DNA of 64,000 bases from Apophysomyces variabilis. Its lineage: Eukaryota; Mucoromycota; Mucoromycetes; Mucorales; Mucoraceae. Below, piece after piece: positions 39,398 through 53,043 of the stretch. The translations under genes and the position numbers were made by a program. The notes beneath the pieces are model-generated. The model was not told where the DNA came from and ran no database searches. It saw nothing but the letters and a program-made list of their open reading frames with translations. The number at the start of each line of letters is the position of its first letter. The first letter of the stretch is position 1. The stretch spans positions 568,119-632,118 of the forward strand of contig MZZL01000138.1 of assembly GCA_002749535.1 (NCBI GenBank), written 5' to 3'.

Positions 39398-40007
39398 ATA
39401 TTACTATCACCGTTTTTCGTTTTAAATAATTCACACCCCCTTACCCCATACGCATGGATTTAAAACTTCCTAGTTTGATACGATGAAAAAATCCTGAAAA
39501 GCTAAGAAAAGCTCTGTCCTATAGCAATGTGCAGTGTATCAGTAACCGGTCTGCCACGGTATATTTCGGTAAAAATGATTAAATTGACGATTAATCCCGG
39601 GAAATCGGATTAATCCCGTACCAAATACTTGGAATCAAGAGAATTCATCAGAGCGGTTCGTCAATACATGCAACGTTGAATAAACACACACACTTCGTTG
39701 ATCCCGTAGCCTATATGGTGCTAGCAAGCTATGATTATAAGAGATCGAATGAAAAGCCTTGTATGTCAGCTTCATTACTAGTTTTTATTTCTTTCATTTG
39801 GATTAACAAGTGGTTTACGTGGCTACAACGTTTTCCTCATTTTCAACACGATAGTCTTTTTGCCATTGGTCAGGAGTTTCCGAAGATGTGTTGCAAACTT
39901 GAAGAAATAACATCTTCTCAATATCCTCTTTTGCCTTTTGTTGCTTTGTAAAATCAACACTATGAAGCCCTCTTTAGTCATCTTTCGTTTAACTACTTTC
40001 CTTCCAC

Positions 40008-41331
40008 TTACGTCGCATGCGCCTTGAATTTGTATTGCTTCTCATGGAAACTGAAAAATTGCGGATACCATTTAAGGCCTTGCTTTTCTCGTTCTATCGC
40101 TATTTTTCGCTGTTCTTCTTCTATCCATAGCTTTGCTTCTTTGCCACCAGCCGTATCTCCTTTCTGTAGTGCCTTGGTTAATTTTGACCAGAGCCTGGTA
40201 AAAGAAGAAGTCAGCGACTCCACAAACTACATTGTTTAGCCCCCTACCGCCTCGATTCATTTGGCGCTTGACGTGACTCAGGCTCCACGATCTTTGGATG
40301 TATAGTTGACGTCTTGGCACTGAAAAATAGTGTCTTCTCTTCCCCTGGCTTTTTGATAAACATGTCCCCATCCCACTCCCCGGAAATTTTGTATAGCACC
40401 TTGCCAGTAGACGCTCGTTTAATTTTCGCTTCGATGCCGTTGGCTGTGCCGGTAAACAGACCCTATAAAGATGTTTGGATGAGTTTTCCTGCCTATGGTC
40501 GTGTCTTTGTTTCTGCCGAATAGCCTTGCTCTCACTTTGGTCTTAAATTCCATTTCGCACATGAAATCATTCGCCGGACAGTGGATATAACACGTGTCAC
40601 CTAACTCCATCACCATTTTTCCGACTGAGCAAGAATATGATGATCGGCCTATCAGTATATCAAAGTAAATGAGACTATCTTACATAATATGCCCCGTGCG
40701 TAAACGTTGGGGTTGGTGACATCGTATTGCTCATTCTGAAAATGAGTAAACCAAAGACGCGACGCACCGTTCATAATAGACACGATACTGTTTCCGAGAA
40801 ATTTCGCTTTGGGATGCGTTTCACCTTCAATGATAATGCCGTTCTCAGGACTGACGTAATAATGAGCTGAAATGGGCGGATGGTGTGATACTTGCTCTGC
40901 TACATAGTAGCCATGGGTACCATCGTCATAAAGCCATCGGCAGCGAAACACTTCTCCTAGCACTGGGTTGTATGGCTTTTTGACACCTACCGGCTTAACA
41001 TGCCAGCCCGAGAGATAAAACCTTACAACTTGAACAAACCGGTCCAATGGATCATCCACTTTGCTGGCTCTGGCAAAATGCATTAATGGTTGCTTTCTTT
41101 ACCGAAGATGAGGTGCTGTGAACTTTACATTAACAACAGTTCCGGGTGGCTCCAGAAATCTGTCAGTTTCTCCAACATACTACGGGGCTCCAACACAAAC
41201 GTGGGCAAAGCAACGCGTGAAAGGTCCATATCCTTGCGTAGTTGATTTATCAAGTCTAAAACAATGCTTTGTGATCCTTCTTCAAGGATCTCTACATTAT
41301 CTTTGTTATTGTTGTTGTCTGCATTTCCCAT
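40008..41331 (-). CDS. Oxysterol-binding protein-related protein (OSBP/Osh, short type)
   Basis: ORP/Osh proteins move sterols or phosphatidylserine against PI4P at membrane contact sites. Several exons; the minus-strand start at 41331 opens with a short Asn/Asp-rich leader, then INQLRKDMDLSRVALPTFVL (the lid and first strand), PRSMLEKLTDFWSHPELL, RASKVDDPLDRFVQVVRFYL, the KKPYNPVLGEVFRC block, the family signature EQVSHHPPISAHYY, GASRLWFTHF, then MELGDTCYIHCPANDFMCEMEF, YKISGEWDG, and the C-terminal helix WIEEEQRKIAIEREKQGLKWYPQFF. EQVSHHPP holds the His pair that binds PI4P phosphates, and it is intact. No PH domain or ankyrin repeats precede the lipid-binding domain, so it is the short Osh4/Kes1-like form or close to it. 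Exact internal splice sites were not all fixed. Confidence 0.9.
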
Positions 41332-41334
41332 TTT

Positions 41335-42930
41335 TTCACGGAATCAAGAAAAAGAATGAAGAGAATTTTACTTGCAAAAGAACAAAGCGATGCATGACCC
41401 TACTTTTTAATTCGATCTTTTTGTGGGTTGCAGCACATACTGATAATCAGGCAGCCATGTCTCTCCTATTTGTACCACACAAACATATGCATGAGCCAGC
41501 CAATTGCGCTGTTAACTATATCCACTACAAGCTGGCTTCTAATTTGTGGATACTCTCAACTAATGTTTTATGTTGATGTGCACTTAGTCGCTGCTATGTT
41601 AAGCGGTCTATTATACAAGTTAAATGGCTTGTTAACTCATATGTAAACAAATGCCATGGATTGATAAAAAAGAGCGAGTTCGTAGATATCCTGGTTTGGG
41701 CCCGTTTACAGGGCATCATATCTACAGGGTTGGTGATGATCAACGTGGTCTCTATTCCATCAAAAGATAAAAATCACCTTTCTTGTTTTCTATCTGCTCA
41801 TGGTTACTGGAAATAGACATCATAAGGGCTTCTGGACAAGCCGGTTAACTATATCTGGCACCACTCACACTCAGAAAGAAAACGATCAATAAAGCTATCT
41901 TCCGGAGTCACTATAATATGGATAATTGCATCATCGTGCCCAAACCGCACTGATTTGCATTGTACATGTTAATACGCCGAGTGACGGAACCTTAATCTCA
42001 CTGCACTATGGGAGTCCGGACATGATTTTTTTTGGGCACAATGCATTGGTACAGATATGGACTTACATCGGAAAAAAGCACATAGGGAAAAAAACCCCCC
42101 CGAAAGCTGTCTTGCAAGGCCCAGAAAGGTTAAATTGCCAAATCCCTCCTGCCGTGATGCTACACAGTCTATAAATCCCTATCAGTAGCCAGTTAAATAA
42201 TTGAAGACCGTCCATTACATGTCAGCGTGCTGAAAAAGACCATGCTGCGAATTTCTACTTACTGCTAGGACCTACAATATATACTAAAAACCCTATATTA
42301 CCACTTCATCGCTTACAAAGGCGAAAAAGTCAGTGGCAAAGCTTTGAATGTCCACTAAAGGACGTTTAAATACAGTTTGTCATATGCGACATAAACAAAC
42401 GCATTTTGTTATTTTTAACATCAAAACTCATTACTAATAATGCTGAAGAGACTTTTTTTAATCGTAATCACAGCTTTCACTAGGTTAATCTATCAACTAC
42501 AATACATGTATTAAGCACGCTGTAGGATATTGCCATATTGACCCTGCTAACACCAAAAGAACAAAAACATTATGCTTACAAATTTCTCGGTGTAACCGTA
42601 TATTGCTGGTAAGCGCTATATCGCATGTGACTTACATTTAGAGCAAAGAAAAGATGATAATAAAAGTGATTGATTAAGCAATAGCTTGTGGACATATTCT
42701 TTTTTGGTCTCTATTCCCTTTCCATCATACTTTCCACTTTATATTTCACAGCTTAAGTGCTTTTTAAAGAATCAATGAAAACGTTAAGTTAATAACTAGA
42801 ACCTACTGAAGAAGCGCTATGGCCGCTTGCAGACGTGCTAGAAATCGTAAGAGTGAGCGTTTTGCAAGTTCAATAACATGCTATAACCCTGGTAGATTAA
42901 TCTTAATAATAGCTAAAGCATGTGTACATA
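41335..42930. other. Intergenic region, no gene recognised
   Basis: Short ORFs only, on both strands, with no recognisable motifs. It should include the promoter of the OSBP-type gene (minus strand) at its left end; the right end leads into the Fanzor pseudogene. Confidence 0.45.
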
Positions 42931-42939
42931 AATCTTTCT

Positions 42940-45310
42940 GGCTCTGTCGATGTCCGATCTCCTACTGGCCGGAAGCGTAAACAGGAGGCAGCGTGCGATT
43001 GTGCTGCAGTTGACAAGTATGGGGAATCTTATCACTCATACAGAGACATAGCCGTAAAAGACGTTTACGAAATCCAAAAAGAAGAAACTTTACTGCTCCT
43101 TTATGGAAGGCGACGGGCCACAGGGCGGAGACCAAACCGAAGTTGCAAGAACAAACTTTGTCAAAATCGGATTTGAAAACATATGCCGCAATGCAGCACT
43201 AAACGCTGTTATCCGAGACGCAGTAGAGCGTACTAGTCGAGCCGGGTTTGAGGGGATGAAACTTGCTCATCTGCATGTAATATGGCTTCGACAGACCACG
43301 GGTACTGTTCCTCGTATGAATCGCGACTTTTTTCGTTCTTGTTATAATGCAGTAAGCTTTTCTCGGCCATCAGATCAGCAGCTGCTTCAAACTTTTAATA
43401 CATATCGTGCCCACAGGCCGGCACAGATGCCCTGGACTCATAGAGTCGGCCTGAATCAAGTATTTGAGTCCGCTGCAAGACTTGAAGTGACCAATTCCAG
43501 CCTGTACATATATGTGCACTTTATCAAGAGTATTACCCGCTGGCTATTCATCCGCCTTTCAAGTGTAATGACGCGGGACGCTGTCCGTGAATCTCATCTA
43601 TGGCATATTGGTACAGCAGTAGTCACAGCATTATCTCCATAAGATCTAGAAAACCTTGACGGTGAGCCAGGGAAAGATGGAGAGGAAGAAGAAGAAGAAG
43701 AAGCATTGGACACGACCTGCCTCTATGAGAGAGACGGTGTGTTCAATTAATGTTCGCATATGCCAAGGTTTACGGAAGATGAGATCGCGTCTATGCAAGA
43801 AATATACGATCATCTATGCAACAATGTCGGCCTACTGCCAATCACAGAAGAGAGATTGAGAAAACAGACAGATAGCTACTCTCGCTTTTTCCTGTCGATG
43901 CTCAATGACATCGAGAGCACGTCTCGTGCTGTACCTGTTGCAGAAATCGCTGAAAGAACCTAGTCGAAGATGCGCTTCCAGGCTTGTTGACAAGATTCAT
44001 CAGAAATGGCGTGTACAACTAGTTCTACTTCCCATGAGAGAACGTAGTCGGCTCGAAGCTGAAATCATCCTGGCCATTATCAACGATCGAGAATTGACGG
44101 GAATTTTCCCAGCCTTTGACTGTCCCTTCTGTTACCTATTTTATGTTAAAAGTCCGCCGAACGCGAGCAAAAATTAGAGCGAACACCTTCAGGCCAAAGA
44201 AATTTCTATGACGACGGTCTTTCACGCTTATACCATGCTCTACCTCAACGTTTCTTTACGCAGAGGTATATGATATTGATACGCGAGCTCTTTGTGATCT
44301 CCTTCTTTTGGCCGCTTGAGACAATGCTGCTGCTCGTAGACTCGTTGACTCAAGGCAGGCTTTCCACAAAAACAGGGCCAGATAGTAGACAGAATGTTTC
44401 GATTTTATTAGAATAACGAGGGTTCAAGGACCAGGCGAAGAAGATGAACAGTAGGCCAGACATGAAAAATGGTTGAATTACCATATCAGTACTGACGGGT
44501 TTGGTACAAGCATACTTTATACAAGAGCAAAGCGACCGAGACGGCAGCGCCTGACTCCAATGGATGTAGCGATTGGTCTGCAAAGTCGTATGATTGGAGG
44601 TGATTTTGGTGTAATTGATCTTGTGGTAACGAACAACATATGCTTTGGCCGAGAAGACTTTCAAAGACTGGATCTTCATATGTCAGCCAAAGAATGGCAC
44701 GAGCTCGCATTCCACAACAAGGCTGCTGCAAGTCGCCGTATGCACGATATTCATAATATTGATATTGAACATATTCAAGTACAAACAACACATCAAAACC
44801 TGTCCGCGAAGATATGTTCGCAGCAAGTCTACGCTCAATAGTTCTTTATATGGACCATCTTTTCGAATTTCGTGCTCGCGAACGAACTTTATAATAGATT
44901 ATCTACCGCTGGTTACAAAGAGCTTTACATGAGCTTTGTTGCTGAGTTGAAGGTGGTGTGGCTAGAAAAGAAGACATCGTTGTAGCATATAGTGTTGGAA
45001 GCTTTGGTCATGCATACTTAGAACATAGACCAGTACTTGTCAAGACATTTCGCCGAGAACTATCTCAGTATGTAACCGTGATACTCATTAATGCATTTCG
45101 AACAAGTCGTGAATACTCCAACCTATGCCGATGAGGCCAAGCCCGCCAACAGATACAAGCCGATATGACCGCTGTACACGCTGAAAAACATTTTCTACGC
45201 CATCCAGGACCTGTCATCCTTGCTGTACGATATTGTAGACCATGCTATACAATTTAGAATGGAGACGTCAACGCGGCCATGGACATTTTATGAGAGAGCA
45301 TAACAATGAT
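42940..45310 (+). pseudogene. Fanzor (TnpB-like) nuclease, nearly full-length degenerate copy
   Basis: A chain of broken frames reads in one direction: an N-terminal part (VDKYGESYHSYRDIAVKDVY; TNFVKIGFENICRNAALN; AHLHVIWLRQTTGTVPRM), an acidic linker (KDGEEEEEEEALD), SYSRFFLSMLNDIESTSRAV, then YHISTDGFGTSILYTRAKRP and AIGLQSRMIGGDFGVIDLVV with the RuvC-I Asp (GDFG, usually DPG), AYSVGSFGHAYLEHRPVLV with KTFRRELSQ, INAFRTSREYSN (RuvC-II; Glu changed to Ala, first ribbon Cys changed), and NGDVNAAMDIL (RuvC-III, Asp kept). Many stops and frame changes are present, for example before the first RuvC block and after CR. It spans about 2.3 kb, near the size expected for an intact Fanzor gene, with an AT-rich flank on both sides. 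Confidence 0.75.
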
Positions 45311-45319
45311 AGGCCAGCT

Positions 45320-46410
45320 GAATTTACTAAATAAGCACAGAATCCAATGGGATAAGGGTCTTCAGAAAAAACCTCTTCTATGCTTACGTTCTTAGGTATG
45401 TATTGATACTGCGCCGCTTAATTTGGTGTCTTTCACCTCTGAAAAGTCACTCATTACCTTTGGGTCCTTTAGAAAGGAGAAAAAGATACTCGAAGAAAGC
45501 GACGATCAGAAACGGCAATCAAACTAATTTCTTTTTCTCAGATGTAATTAATGATAGCAATCACTTTGAACATTGGGATTACGGATACATAACACGTGTA
45601 TAGCACTGAAATAAAATGATTCCATGTATATATATTTATTTGGCAGAGACATGCTCTGACCTTGATAGTTGGTAGTGGAGAACAGTGGCATTTCGCATCA
45701 TCGACCAACAGAGCCACGTGAAGCAAGAGCTTGCAAAAATTATATTATTGCGAGTATATTACTAACCCGATATGTCTATGCTAGGGGAAAGGAATGAGGA
45801 AAGTTCAAACTAAATTAGAAATAGAAATAAGTCATTATATTTATTACGTTTTATACCAAAACTACTATAGGGTGTTCTCTTGCCAACACTCATTCCATAC
45901 AGATCACTAAATCCGCTCAATTATGTTTCAGCATATTTGGTATATGGACTGTAAGATAACTGACAAATCAAGCAAATTAGACTAGGTTTTGCTTAACTTT
46001 ATCAAGTCTCCGTGTTCCAGATGCTATCTATATGTTTGTTTGCTTACGATTTTAACTGATTGTTAGCTTTCGCATATTTCTTTTCTCTTATACAAATATT
46101 CCATTTATTGTAAAGGCTTATCCTGATCATATCTATACTAGATACACCTTGAATACCGAGTATCACTAGTCAAAGATATATCCTACGTACCTACCGTAAC
46201 AATAGATGCTTATACCTTTTTTGTCCAACTCGAAATCTGGCCAACCAGATCGAAGCATTTGCACCCAATCCAAATTCAGCCAACGATACTGCTAGATGTT
46301 ACCCTGCCGAAGCCTCTTTTCGCTCCCTTCACAAATACATACAAAGGTGATCTATAAAGCGCATCCATCTATTTATCCGTTCATCCATCCATTAACGATA
46401 TGTTCCGGCT
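45320..46410. other. RPS5 upstream region
   Basis: No gene recognised. The last few hundred bases before the RPS5 ATG are pyrimidine-rich with CATCCATC-type words and should contain its promoter and 5' leader. Ribosomal protein promoters of fungi often carry such tracts, but no defined factor site was identified. Confidence 0.45.
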
Positions 46411-46418
46411 TGTATAGC

Positions 46419-47276
<858 letters not shown>

Positions 47277-47889
47277 GAAACACATCTTTATTGGATGGGT
47301 TGCTATATGTACTTATCCAAACTGTACGCTGTTCTGTGCAGGTCTCTTTCCTTAAATAAAGGTATATTTGGAAACGATCATCATCGGGAGCAGCCTTAGG
47401 CATTGGGATATCTTCCTCATGTGGAGTTGTTTTGCGAGAAATAGAGTTGAATTTGTTACGGATGGCATAGGGTCATTGTTATATATCCTACCGCAAAGGA
47501 AGAGGGAGAAGAAGCTCGCCTGAACCAGTCGACAAAGTTAAAATTTTTCTGTCTCATGCCATCTTTTAATTGAATTGAGTGTTTCGTAAGGTGATACTTA
47601 GGAGACCTAGTTCATTTTGGAATATGCTGCTAGAGATCCTGAACTGTTGGAAAAACTTGTAGTAGTCAAATTTTATTTTATCGCTGGGCATTTGGAAGCT
47701 GATCTCCTTAATCCTTGTTTGTTTACCGCCATTTGCCATTTCGCTTAACTTCTTCCCATTCTCCAGCATCTGTTGTCTAATAGGTGGTACGAGGCCACAT
47801 GCTATTTATTTAGCGATTTAACTGTACGTTGAGGGTAAAGTTAATCGTACAATGCTAAGGGAAAAAAAAATACAATATAACGTACAACA

Positions 47890-49298
47890 TTATGAACGGT
47901 AATCAGCATTAATCGTGACGTATTCATGACTCAGGTCGCACGTCCAAAACTTGGCATCGTTGTTACCCAAGTTGAGATCGACCTCAATATAAAGGTCCTC
48001 CATTTTTAAGATTTCTGCTGCCCTTTCCTCATTCACAACCTCAGGCTCACCCTTCTCCATCAGTTGTAGCGGTTCTGATCCATCCGTAGGCAAGAATCTG
48101 ACGCTCACTAGAGAAGGATCAAACTCAATGCCACTATGTCCTAAGCTAGCACAGATACGACCCCAGTTTGCGTCCTGTCCATATAACGCGGTCTTCACTA
48201 GCATGGATGTAGCAATGTGTGATGCAGCATGTTTTGCACTCTCAAAACTCTCTCCTCCCTACGAGACAGAACGTATAAGATACAATTCGGATGATCAGCG
48301 TCATTTTAGATGCGCTGTTTTCGGTGCGCTTTTTTTCCTCTTACTTTGACATGGATGGTTACGAACTTTGTGGCACCTTCACCATCACGAACAACTAGCT
48401 GTGCCAATTCAGCAGCAAATTCCGTAAGACGGTCGCGAAATAGTTCGTAATCAGGACCTTCCGTTTCTATCTTTACTCCGCTTGCGCCGTTGGCTAGAAC
48501 GCTAATTGTGTCGTTCGTACTCATATCCCCATCGACACTGATTGCATTAAAGCTGCGGTCTACCGCATATTTCAATGCCTTTTGCAACAGTTCCGGTTTG
48601 ACCTCTGCATCCGTCACCATGAACCCTAGCAAAGTGGCCATATTGGGATGAATCATGCCTGCTCCCTTGGCAATACCTGCCATGCGGAAACTTTTGTTCT
48701 GTAGTTCAAATTGACCGGAAAGAAGTTTGGGAAAGGTATCTGTGGTCATAAAAGCCTCGGCTGTTTCCAGCCATGCTTTGTGGTCTGACGATAGCAATTG
48801 GGATGCAGTACGAATACCCTCTTCGATTTTCTGGATGGGTAGTTGTTGGCCAATCACACCTGTCGACATGACCAGAGCACTCATGGGTTGATTCACCAGA
48901 GCATCCACCGCAGATCGCATTCGTTTGGCATTCTCGATACCTTTTGCTCCAGTCACCGCATTGGCACATCCAGAATTGGTGACAATACCATAGAGACGAT
49001 CACCATTATGTTCCTTCAGCGTCTCCTGGCTTACTTTGACCGGTGCGGCTTGGAATTTGTTGGTCGTGAACACAGCTGCACCTGTACAAGGTTTTTCCGA
49101 CAGAACCAATGCTAGATCCTTCAGACCTGACTTCTTCACACCACAGTGAATACCGGTTGCGCGGAAACCATGCGGATATTGACCACTCGATGGAATGAAT
49201 GATTGTTTCCGTGTAGATAAGTGTCCGTAGGTCGACATCCACCGTTGGGAATGATATAACACCCGGGAATAGCTTATACGAGTTGGTAAGGACAGCAT
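47890..49298 (-). CDS. ARG7: Bifunctional glutamate N-acetyltransferase / ornithine acetyltransferase (ArgJ)
   Basis: Recycles the acetyl group between acetylornithine and glutamate in mitochondrial arginine synthesis. Exons 5' to 3': 48345..49298 and 47890..48258 (1323 nt, 440 aa), close to the usual length. Residues 1-25 are rich in Ser, Arg and Tyr without acids ([18 protein letters not shown]), which fits a mitochondrial targeting peptide. Then [64 protein letters not shown], and the autocleavage site [16 protein letters not shown], where the Thr of ATLL becomes the nucleophile of the beta chain. Later motifs are [21 protein letters not shown] and [12 protein letters not shown]. The start is the first ATG. 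No lesion seen. Converges on RPS5 with about 600 nt between the two 3' ends. Confidence 0.96.
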
Positions 49299-49319
49299 GG
49301 AAGAACAACAGATAAGCAA

Positions 49320-50455
49320 AGATGTATTCGGGCGATCCAGCTATTTGATCAAAATGACTCACTGCGGGACTCGCTATTTTCTCCTGAGAAAATGATTGGA
49401 CTTTTTTTTCTCAATGTCAGAGGACTCTGTCACTGCTATTTGAATCGTATCCTGCATAAACTTTGTTATCAGCTAGATGGTGATTCTGCTCCTCTCTATG
49501 CAGCACGTTATCTCATTCCGTAATCATCTATGATTCGACAATCGTTGATTATGCGACACTGTTCAGTCTAATTGAACACATTTCAAGAGATGAGATGCAG
49601 GATGATAATGACATGCCAAAACTAAGCAAACAAGGGAAAATGTCAGCGTGATGCACTGTTTAAACTTTGTTTAATTCGCTCCTCTTTTGACTCGGTCGCG
49701 TTTAATCGCAACATAAACAGCTTAATTGCTTTTTTTCGAACCTATTTCATACAGGTTCTCGAGTGAACAACTGCTCTGGCACTTTTATAAACTATGTCAG
49801 AATTTGGCAGCAATATCTTGTCTAATGTTGGGGAGGGGAATAATCAGGACTCATTAGTGTTTCGTTGCCCCAAAAATAGTTACCAACTCGTCTATATCAA
49901 GCGATCTGCTGGTGTTTTGGTATAGAACCCGACAATGACCAAGATATGACAAGATCGGGTCTTTTCCTGGTCCGTCATTTTCCACAAGTATATTTTTATA
50001 AAGCGAAATTCATATGCTTTCTTGCTTATATCAGTTTGATTCTATCTTGAGTGGATTGTAAGATCTCCATAACAAGGATGCCGACTAATGTAAAAAGCCC
50101 AAGAGTGTTTAATGCTTTTTTTTTTCTTCGGCAACAATCTCCTGTGTGCGACGTCGAAATTTTTTAATTGATTTGGTAGAATGATTCAAGTACTAAGCAC
50201 GCCATTAGCTCATTGAATAGTTCGTGGGAAAGGCAACAGATCTATTATTCTCAATAAGGTTGCATTGTACAATGATACGTCTAACAATGTGCTTCACATG
50301 GATTTCTTACACCGATTGTCTTCACATGTCAATCGAGAGCTAAGGCACAATTTCATTTTCACATGGGTTAGGCTATATTTGGTAAACTTTCATCGACCGC
50401 GTTTAATATAAATTATGCTCTACCTATGATGTTCCAAGGTTAAAACGAACATTGT
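49320..50455. other. Intergenic region between divergent ARG7 and the Vip1-like gene
   Basis: About 1.1 kb holding both promoters. Short ORFs lack motifs. A TGACTC-like word (Gcn4-type site) occurs near 49,690 (TTTGACTCGG) on the ARG7 side, but a single short word is weak evidence for regulation. Confidence 0.4.
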
Positions 50456-50458
50456 ACT

Positions 50459-51648
50459 ATGCCTTCCTGGAAAACGATTAACGTAAGCCATCGTGTGTTT
50501 TGGGGGAAATTGGCAAATTGATTCCTTGAACAGATTCCCGAGATCCCATCTCCCAATTTCGTTGTTGTAAAGAATATCTCTGAAAAGTCGTCCGAAAAGA
50601 CAGGTGAGTATCTGTACGCAAGCACCACATACTCTCAGATACATACATCGTGATAGGCTGGATTTGGTTGCATGGAGAGCGCATTGGGCTATGAATTCTT
50701 TTAGTAACCATCCGATCTATGCTTTATAGTGAAAGAGTTTTTCCTTTTCTGCGGAAAGATCAACGAATTCGAACTAACTACGTAAGTGTTACTTGAATTG
50801 TGGGCAGCGATATTGCAGAGGCTAAGACAGTCATTGCTTACCAGGGATGATGACGGTAAACATCAAGTTGCTTTGATCAACTTTGAGCGCGAATCAGCTG
50901 CAAAGACAGCATCTCTCCTTAGCAACGGTAAGCGATCCTTTTCCTGGTCAACTTGAGGTTTAAGGAAACAAGCTGTTAATCTTTGCTCTAGCTTTGATCG
51001 ATGAATGCCATATCGTTGCCACACCTTATTTTGAGTCTGTTGCCCCTGCTGGTACCGAGAAATCTGCTAATAACGAAACCAACGACACAACTCAAGAAGC
51101 AAAGCCTAAGTCACGAATTGCAGCGGAAATACTTGCCAGCGGTTATGTACTCCAAGATCAGATTGTGGCCAAGGGCCTTGAGTATGACAAGCAATACAAT
51201 GTGTCGTCCCGTCTAGGGGACTATCTTTCTGCTATTCAATCAAATGGTAAGAAAACCACAAGCTGTCTTTGCAGTGGTTTCTAATGAATCCGTAGTTAAA
51301 CAATTCGATGACAAGTATCGTATTTGGAATAAGGCCATTGAGATAGATCAGAAATTCGGCATCCAGGAAAAAGTGCAGTCTGCTGCTTTGACGGCACAGA
51401 CAACAGCGCAATCAGTTTTGCAATCACCCACTGGTCAGAAAGTGCATGAATTTGCCAATCAGACTTTGTCACAGATCGCTTCCGTTCATTATGAAGCAAA
51501 GAGAATTCAGGTACAGTTGCTATAACTGGAAGGAAAGGGTATGTGGAATGAACATCTCTAACTTTGGTTTAAGACCGAAAAGGCTTTAGACGGAGCTCCT
51601 GGCAAGGACATTGCACCACCATCGGAGCCCACACCTGCTGCTGCTTAA
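50459..51648 (+). CDS. Vip1-type RRM domain protein
   Basis: Fungal Vip1-like proteins have one RNA-recognition motif followed by a conserved C-terminal helical region; a cytoskeletal or membrane-linked role has been proposed but the molecular function is not settled. Exons: 50459..50482, 50534..50603, 50730..50781, 50845..50927, 50992..51246, 51296..51510, 51574..51648 (774 nt, 257 aa). The RRM covers about residues 9-95: FVVVKNISEKSSEKT, VKEFFLFCGKINEFEL, and ALINFERESAAKTASLL. The linker is Ala/Asn/Thr-rich, then AAEILASGYVLQDQIVAKGL, YDKQYNVSSRLGDYL, FDDKYRIWNKAIEIDQKFGI and a Gln/Ala/Thr-rich tail ending EPTPAAA. Taking the 49-nt intron 51247..51295 rather than a shorter one gives the family spacing. 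Confidence 0.82.
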
Positions 51649-51654
51649 CATATC

Positions 51655-52240
51655 TCACTACAATCCATCTACTTTACCTTACCATTTCTCCATCGCTACA
51701 ATTCAAAAGATCCATGCAATAAACCTATATTATCTTATCCTTATAATTATGTCGTACATCTATGATCTTCTAATATGTTTCTTTCTGTTCTTCCCAAGTT
51801 ACTCTTTGTTATTCAAGATCTTGTCGTGTGCAAACCTATATATAGACATTGGGACATATAACTCATATGAGACAATCCAATTTTTGGGATGTTAAGCAAC
51901 TGCCTACAAAGAAGCATACAGGATGCTTCGAAGATTCATATATTTCTCTGGAGCAATAAGAATTTACCAATTTCCAGTTTGCAGAAGGAAAAGCCTTTAA
52001 TTCTCATATACATCCAATAGTTGGTTATTTTTCTCTACCAACTCATGCATTGTAACACCCTCTAGCTGCTTTTTTGCTTGAGCTTTGCATAGTGTCTTGT
52101 TGTCCCTTACTGCTTATATGCGAAACTGAAAGGCTACATAAGTGAGGGACCAACAGCAAGAGAAATCGGAGTTCGGAGAATGATAAACTGCGCGCTTTCC
52201 AACGGTCCCAAACAGTCGCAGTACTCTTGACCTAGGAATC
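51655..52240. other. Intergenic, no gene recognised
   Basis: AT-rich sequence with poly-T and TATA-like stretches between the Vip1-like gene and the next plus-strand gene. It contains likely polyadenylation context (AATAAACC near 51,720) and the next promoter. Confidence 0.45.
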
Positions 52241-53043
52241 ATGAAACGAACCTACAACGAGAACATTATACGCACTGAAAACCAGTCTGAGCTTGCAAAG
52301 GAAGCCATATCTATTTTAGAGACAGAAGGTACAACTTTTCGCTCTGCTCATCTTGGTATTTATACTGTGCGATTGAAAAAGCCAAGAAACGCGTCGAAGA
52401 CATTCGTCAACATGTGGAATTTGTGTGCACCTCTCTACGTGCGCAAAGTAGTGTGCAAATTGGGCAGCTCCTACTGGCCGTAAGGAAGCTTACAGTGGAA
52501 GAATATTGCAATAAGTACGGGGCAGACCCGCAAATCTTCTTGGAACATCAAGCACGCAAACGAAAGCGCACTGAATTTAAGGTCCCTGGCAAAATGTAAT
52601 GTTATTATGTCAATTTTCGCGAAACTTATTGTTCCGTAGAAACGAAAAAATACCATCATCTTCCATTTCAAATCACGCAAAAGCTATACCTACAGTAAGT
52701 TTATTCATTATGTGCTCTTGTAGATAAACTGATCTAATCATGCTGATTCAAGCAACCATTGTCTCAATCCAACAAAGACGAGCACATACCAGCGTCTACT
52801 TTCGATGCAGAAACGTCCGAGACAGATTTTGGACCACTTTTTGTACATCTGCAACGATCACATCACCCTAAACTGACGTTCCGATTCGATCCGCAAGCAG
52901 AACTTAAAGAAACAGGTTGCTTTTCTTTAAACGCTCCAGACAACATCGTAAAACTCCTCAGCACTTCTCAAAAACGTCGGGTTCGAGATCAGATCCAGGA
53001 TATTCAAAATCAGTTACAGTTATTGAAAGATCAACTGAAGTAA
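52241..53043 (+). CDS. Small coiled-coil protein, possibly borealin/Nbl1-like
   Basis: Exons: 52241..52328, 52382..52595, 52640..52694, 52753..53043 (648 nt, 215 aa). Residues ~10-60 are helical and charged (ELAKEAISILETEAKKRVED, then RQHVEFVCTSLRAQSSVQIG), followed by LLLAVRKLTVEEYCNKYGAD and a basic RKRKR stretch. A Ser-rich linker leads to a C-terminal block PLFVHLQRSHHPKLTFRF and a final coiled coil (RVRDQIQDIQNQLQLLKDQL). A helical N-terminus ending in a conserved (I/V)(P/R)K(I/L)xxxTVEE(Y/F)-like motif is the pattern of the borealin/Nbl1 N-terminal region that binds survivin and INCENP in the chromosomal passenger complex. The similarity is faint and other small coiled-coil chromosomal proteins remain possible. 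The gene model itself is well supported by frame. Confidence 0.5.

Noticed and set aside
51247..51274. Apparent 28-nt intron in the Vip1-like gene
   Set aside because: A later acceptor at 51,295 gives a 49-nt intron with a branch-like CTAAT and better family spacing. Similar 26-nt candidates in WDR81 (near 10,320) and SGF29 (near 32,880) also resolved to normal introns.
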